Shown here in pieces: positions 7,003-9,484 of a stretch of DNA of 9,484 nucleotides. The DNA is from DATAFT01 sp035544635 (GTDB lineage Bacteria > Acidobacteriota > Thermoanaerobaculia > Multivoradales > Multivoraceae), in the NCBI GenBank assembly GCA_035544635.1, contig DATKDQ010000408.1:1-9484 (forward strand), in the 5' to 3' direction. Numbering within the stretch: the stretch's first letter is position 1; each line of letters starts with the position of its first letter. A program made the translations under genes and the position numbers. Under the pieces are notes generated by a model that was not told the origin of the DNA, did no database searches, and saw nothing but the letters and a program-made list of their open reading frames with translations.

Positions 7003-8184
7003 TCACGACGCCGCCGCCTGCGTGGCGTCCTGTTGAGACGCCAGCTCGGTCTCGGCCAGCGCCGCCCAGTAGCGGGCACCCACCGGCAGGATCGCGTCGT
7101 TGAAGTCGTAGCGCGGGTGGTGGCACATCGGCCCCGGCCCGGCGCCGAGCAGGACGTAGCAGCCCGGCTTGTGCTGCAGCATGAACGCGAAGTCCTCCGA
7201 CCCCATGGTCGGTCGTACGTCGCGGTCGACCTTGGCCGCTCCGACCAGACGCTCGGCGACCGCGGCGGCGATCTCGACCTCGGCCGCGGTGTTCACGGTG
7301 GGCGGGTAGCCGCGGGTGTAGGTGAACTCCGCTTCGGCCTCGTGGGCCTCGCAGATCCGCCGCGACATCGTCGCCATCGAGGTCTCGAGCAGGTCCTGGA
7401 CCTCCGGCACGAACGAACGCGTGCATCCTCGGATGGTCACCTCCTCGGGGATCACGTTCCAGGTATCACCGCCGTGGATCTGGGTGACGGACACCACCGC
7501 GCTCTCGATGGGGTCGACCCGCCGCGACACCAGCGTCTGCAGCGCGCCCACGATTTGTGCCGCGACCGGCAGCGGATCGAGGCCGAGGTGGGGAAGCGCG
7601 GCGTGCGCGCCGCGGCCCCGCACGATGATCTCGAACTTGTCGAACGCCGCGAACAGGGGCCCCACCCGCATCGCGAAGGCCCCCTCGGGCAGCCCCGGGA
7701 AATTGTGCAGGCCGTAGACCCGCTCGACCGGGAAGCGCTCGAAGAGACCCTCTGCGATCATGACGCGCCCGCCTCCCTCGTTCTCCTCGGCGGGCTGGAA
7801 GATGAAGTGGACGACGCCGTCGAAGTTGCGGGTGGCGGCAAGGTAGCGCGCGGCGCCGAGCAGCATCGTGGTGTGGCCGTCGTGGCCGCAGGCGTGCATG
7901 ACGCCCTCCCGCGTCGAGCGATAGGGAAGGTTGGTGCGCTCCTGGATGGGCAGCGCGTCCATGTCGGCGCGCAGGGCGATCGCTCGGTCAGATCGACCGG
8001 CGCGAAGCGTCCCGACGACGCCCGTGCGCGCGAGCCCGCGGTGCACCTCGATACCGAACGACGACAGGCGCTCGGCCACCAGCGCGGAAGTGCGCTCTTC
8101 CTGGAAGCCGAGCTCGGGATACCGGTGGAGGTCGCGCCGCCACTCGATCAGCTCGGCGTGCATGGCCGCGAAGAGATCGGTCAT
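7003..8184 (-). CDS. M20-family metal-dependent amidohydrolase (HipO/N-acyl-amino-acid type)
   Basis: A 393-residue M20 (subfamily D) amidohydrolase, expected to remove an acyl group from an N-acyl amino acid or a related amide in the cytosol. The dinuclear metal and catalytic residues are visible: D74/D76 in LRADMDALP, C99 and H101 in HACGHDGHT, E133/E134 in QPAEENEGGGR, H160 in YGLHNFPG, and H355/H356 in MCHHPRYDFND. The dimerisation lid domain lies at about residues 180-290 (GRGAHAALPHLGLDP, with QIHGGDTWNVIPEE). Length and architecture are typical of hippurate hydrolase and IAA-amino acid hydrolase-like enzymes; the sequence does not settle the substrate. There is no signal peptide. The ATG at 8184 gives the normal family N-terminus (HAELIEWRRDLHRYPELGFQE). 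The gene is monocistronic here, divergent from the small DUF6489-like gene and convergent with the hydratase. Confidence 0.93.
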   Translation of the reverse strand: MTDLFAAMHAELIEWRRDLHRYPELGFQEERTSALVAERLSSFGIEVHRGLARTGVVGTLRAGRSDRAIALRADMDALPIQERTNLPYRSTREGVMHACGHDGHTTMLLGAARYLAATRNFDGVVHFIFQPAEENEGGGRVMIAEGLFERFPVERVYGLHNFPGLPEGAFAMRVGPLFAAFDKFEIIVRGRGAHAALPHLGLDPLPVAAQIVGALQTLVSRRVDPIESAVVSVTQIHGGDTWNVIPEEVTIRGCTRSFVPEVQDLLETSMATMSRRICEAHEAEAEFTYTRGYPPTVNTAAEVEIAAAVAERLVGAAKVDRDVRPTMGSEDFAFMLQHKPGCYVLLGAGPGPMCHHPRYDFNDAILPVGARYWAALAETELASQQDATQAAAS

Positions 8185-8195
8185 GATGGGCCGGG

Positions 8196-8201
8196 ATTAT
8201 C
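8196..8201 (-). promoter_or_regulatory. Possible -10 element for the amidohydrolase gene
   Basis: The minus strand reads GATAAT (complement of 8196-8201), five of six matches to the sigma-70 -10 hexamer and one of few AT-rich words in the 77-bp divergent gap. It would place transcription start only a few bases before the ATG at 8184, giving a very short or absent leader. I see no convincing -35. Weak call from one motif. Confidence 0.25.
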
Positions 8202-8250
8202 GCACGCCGGCGGAGGCGCCGCCGCGGCTGCACGCGGCCTGGTCGCCCGT

Positions 8251-8258
8251 GAGGAGGG
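8251..8258 (+). promoter_or_regulatory. Strong ribosome binding site for GTG-started gene
   Basis: GAGGAGGG lies just upstream of the GTG at 8262. It is the best Shine-Dalgarno on the plus strand in this window and fixes GTG as the start of the small gene, giving the family N-terminus MKFRIDIDCT. Confidence 0.7.
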
Positions 8259-8261
8259 AAC

Positions 8262-8504
8262 GTGAAGTTCAGGATCGATATCGACTGCACGCCGCAGGAG
8301 GCTCGGACGTTCCTGGGGCTGCCCGAGGTGGAGACGGCGCAGAAGGCGCTCTATGCCGAGCTGGAGGCGCGGATGCGGGCTGCGATGGACAGGCTGGATC
8401 CTGAAGTCCTGCTCAGGGCCTGGATGCCGGCGGTGAAGGGGTGGGAGGAGCTGATGAAGGCGTTCGCTCCCCACCTCGATCCCACCGAGAAGAGGAAGCG
8501 GTAG
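8262..8504 (+). CDS. Small conserved protein, DUF6489-like
   Basis: An 80-residue protein of unknown function. The pattern (F/I)DIDCTPQEARTFLGLPEV at the N-terminus, then a charged amphipathic helix (ETAQKALYAELEARMRAAMD), then DPEVLLRAWMP and a Trp-containing segment, matches my recollection of the DUF6489 family, small single-domain proteins of proteobacteria. The family name should be confirmed. The central helix (about 24-45) has the heptad-like spacing of a short amphipathic or coiled-coil helix, and the C-terminus ends in a basic KRKR. There is no signal peptide or membrane segment, so it is probably cytosolic. It starts with GTG behind a strong Shine-Dalgarno. Divergent from the amidohydrolase, it stands alone, and a palindromic element begins immediately after its stop, so 3' processing or termination there is plausible. 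Confidence 0.8.
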   Translation: MKFRIDIDCTPQEARTFLGLPEVETAQKALYAELEARMRAAMDRLDPEVLLRAWMPAVKGWEELMKAFAPHLDPTEKRKR

Positions 8505-8600
8505 CTCCGCGAATGCTGCGAAGCATTCGCTCCGCTGGAAGCCTTGACCCGCAGAGATCGTTACAGACGAGTCAAGTTTGTCCCCGGGTCAAGGCTTCCG
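8504..8600. repeat. Compact double-palindrome element, REP/REPIN-like
   Basis: Two perfect inverted repeats lie side by side. The first is a 9-bp stem, GCGAATGCT (8509-8517) with AGCATTCGC (8522-8530), closed by a GCGA loop; the copies of GCTCCGC at 8504-8510 and 8529-8535 form a short direct repeat around it. The second is a 15-bp perfect inverted repeat, GGAAGCCTTGACCCG (8537-8551) with CGGGTCAAGGCTTCC (8585-8599), enclosing 33 bp that is less GC-rich than its surroundings. GTCAAG occurs again inside the spacer at 8571-8576. The design resembles REP/REPIN or MITE-like mobile palindromes, and it sits between two convergent genes, a favoured site for such elements. No transposase or RAYT gene is in this window. 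Element ends and mobility are inferred from one copy only. Confidence 0.65.
8509..8530 (+). terminator. Perfect 9-bp hairpin after the DUF6489-like gene
   Basis: GCGAATGCT and AGCATTCGC form a perfect stem with a GCGA loop (GNRA tetraloop in the plus-strand transcript), starting four bases after the stop of the small gene. No U-tract follows. It could act as a terminator or 3'-end stabiliser, or merely be part of the mobile palindromic element around it. Confidence 0.4.
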
Positions 8601-9484
8601 AGCCGCGCGGCGTGCGGCCCGAGGGTAGCGGCGAGCCCGCCCGGTACCAGCTCGGTCAACGCGGCTTCGGTCAGGCGTCCGCGCAGATCGCCGTCGGCGG
8701 CGGCGAAGACGCGCAGATAGTTGTCCGTGGTGCCGGCCCAGGAGCCTGCACGGCGCCGCTCCCAGAGCACCCGCGCGGCGGTCCCGCGATGGAGGCGGTG
8801 GAACTCGTCCGCACCCGCTGCCGCCGCTTCGAGCAGGCGCCGCATGCGCTCGCGCTTCACCTCCGGTGACACCTGTCCGGGCAGGTCGGCGGCGCCGGTG
8901 CCCGGCCGCGGCGAGTAGGTGAACGCGTGCAGTCGCGCGAACCGGAGCTCCTCGATGAAGGCGAGGGACGAAGCGAACTCCTCGTCGGTCTCGCCGGGAA
9001 AGCCGGCGATGACGTCGGTCGTGATCGCGATCCCGGGCACGCGTCGGCGGAGGGTCTCGACCAACGACCCGAAGCGCCCCCGATCGTAGGGGCGCCGCAT
9101 CCGGCGCAGGGTGCGGTCGTCGCCGCTCTGGAGCGACAGGTGAACGTGACGGCAGAGGCGCGGGTGAACGAGGAGATCGAGAATGGCGCGATCGAAGTCC
9201 CACGGCGCGATCGAGGTGAGGCGCAGGCGGCACTCGGTGGTAGCGGCAAGCGCCGCGGCGAGCAGATGAGCCAGCCGCGCGTCGCCGTCGCGATAGGCGG
9301 AGATCTGGACGCCGGTCACGACGATCTCGCGGTATCCGGCGGTCTCGAGCGCGCGGATCTCGGCCACCACCTCGCGCAGCGGCCGGCTGCGCTGCGCTCC
9401 GCGCGTGCTCGGGATGACGCAGAAGGCGCAGCGCATGTCGCAGCCGTCCTCGACCTTGACCAGCGCCCGGGCGGTGCCGAACTC
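8561..9484 (-). CDS. mtaB: MiaB/MtaB-type tRNA methylthiotransferase, 3' part
   Basis: A radical-SAM methylthiotransferase of the MiaB/MtaB/RimO group, with 307 residues in the window; the N-terminal domain that binds the second iron-sulphur cluster lies beyond the right edge. The reading frame is open to the window end. The radical-SAM cluster motif CDMRCAFC is complete (around 9425-9442), preceded by ALVKVEDGCD. Further family signatures are HLSLQSGDDRTLRRMRRPYDR, TDVIAGFPGETDEEF, RLHAFTYSPRPGT and a C-terminal TRAM-like domain with GTTDNYLRV. These favour MtaB, which adds a methylthio group to t6A at position 37 of ANN-decoding tRNAs such as tRNA-Lys. MiaB or RimO are less likely but not excluded without the N-terminus. 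The last 12 codons and the stop (8561-8599) fall inside the adjacent palindromic element, so the tail GSLDPGTNLTRL is probably not ancestral. Convergent with the small gene. Confidence 0.85.
   Translation of the reverse strand, partial: EFGTARALVKVEDGCDMRCAFCVIPSTRGAQRSRPLREVVAEIRALETAGYREIVVTGVQISAYRDGDARLAHLLAAALAATTECRLRLTSIAPWDFDRAILDLLVHPRLCRHVHLSLQSGDDRTLRRMRRPYDRGRFGSLVETLRRRVPGIAITTDVIAGFPGETDEEFASSLAFIEELRFARLHAFTYSPRPGTGAADLPGQVSPEVKRERMRRLLEAAAAGADEFHRLHRGTAARVLWERRRAGSWAGTTDNYLRVFAAADGDLRGRLTEAALTELVPGGLAATLGPHAARLGSLDPGTNLTRL

Noticed and set aside
8208..8224. 6-bp inverted repeat CGGCGG/CCGCCG in the divergent gap, possible operator
   Set aside because: Short GC-only repeats of this size are expected by chance in sequence this GC-rich.
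7033..8265. 410-codon plus-strand open frame opposite the amidohydrolase
   Set aside because: His/Arg/Asp-rich antisense shadow; the opposite strand has all M20 metal ligands.
1..9484. Defence, phage, CRISPR or biosynthetic cluster
   Set aside because: All eight genes belong to recognisable housekeeping or general metabolic families, and there are no direct-repeat arrays, integrases or toxin-antitoxin pairs.

Overview
The window is a very GC-rich (about 70% by eye) stretch of bacterial chromosome, densely packed with housekeeping and accessory metabolic genes. A putative outer-envelope lipoprotein, a DUF6489-like small protein and Gram-negative-style gene order suggest a proteobacterial or deltaproteobacterial/Myxococcota-like lineage. 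This is inference; no rRNA or other strong marker is present. I see no tRNA, CRISPR array, transposase, phage gene or defence cassette.

Layout. On the left, two minus-strand genes are transcribed towards the window start: a PafA-like phosphatase lipoprotein (2206 to 536), then, after 170 bp with no recognisable feature, a small KdgF-like cupin (365 to 6). Divergent from the phosphatase is a plus-strand RNase H gene (2278-3273) with two tandem RNase H folds, the second catalytically degenerate. After a 163-bp gap come valyl-tRNA synthetase (3437-6082) and an enoyl-CoA hydratase/isomerase whose ATG overlaps the valS stop (6079-6888). A 114-bp convergent gap carries a hairpin, followed by a minus-strand M20 amidohydrolase (8184 to 7003). 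Divergent from that is a small DUF6489-like gene (8262-8504). It converges on the 3' part of a MiaB/MtaB-type radical-SAM tRNA methylthiotransferase, which runs off the right edge (9484 to 8561).

How the genes fit together. Three genes concern nucleic acids or translation (RNase H, valS, mtaB). The others concern phosphate scavenging, acyl-CoA metabolism and amide hydrolysis. Apart from the valS/hydratase overlap and possibly phosphatase/cupin, there is no evidence of one integrated pathway.

The least ordinary parts are: (i) the tandem RNase H protein, whose second domain keeps the hybrid-binding handle but has lost active-site acidic residues; and (ii) a compact double-palindrome element at 8504-8600, REP/REPIN-like in structure, which also supplies the last codons and stop of the methylthiotransferase gene. 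I found no convincing large novel system.
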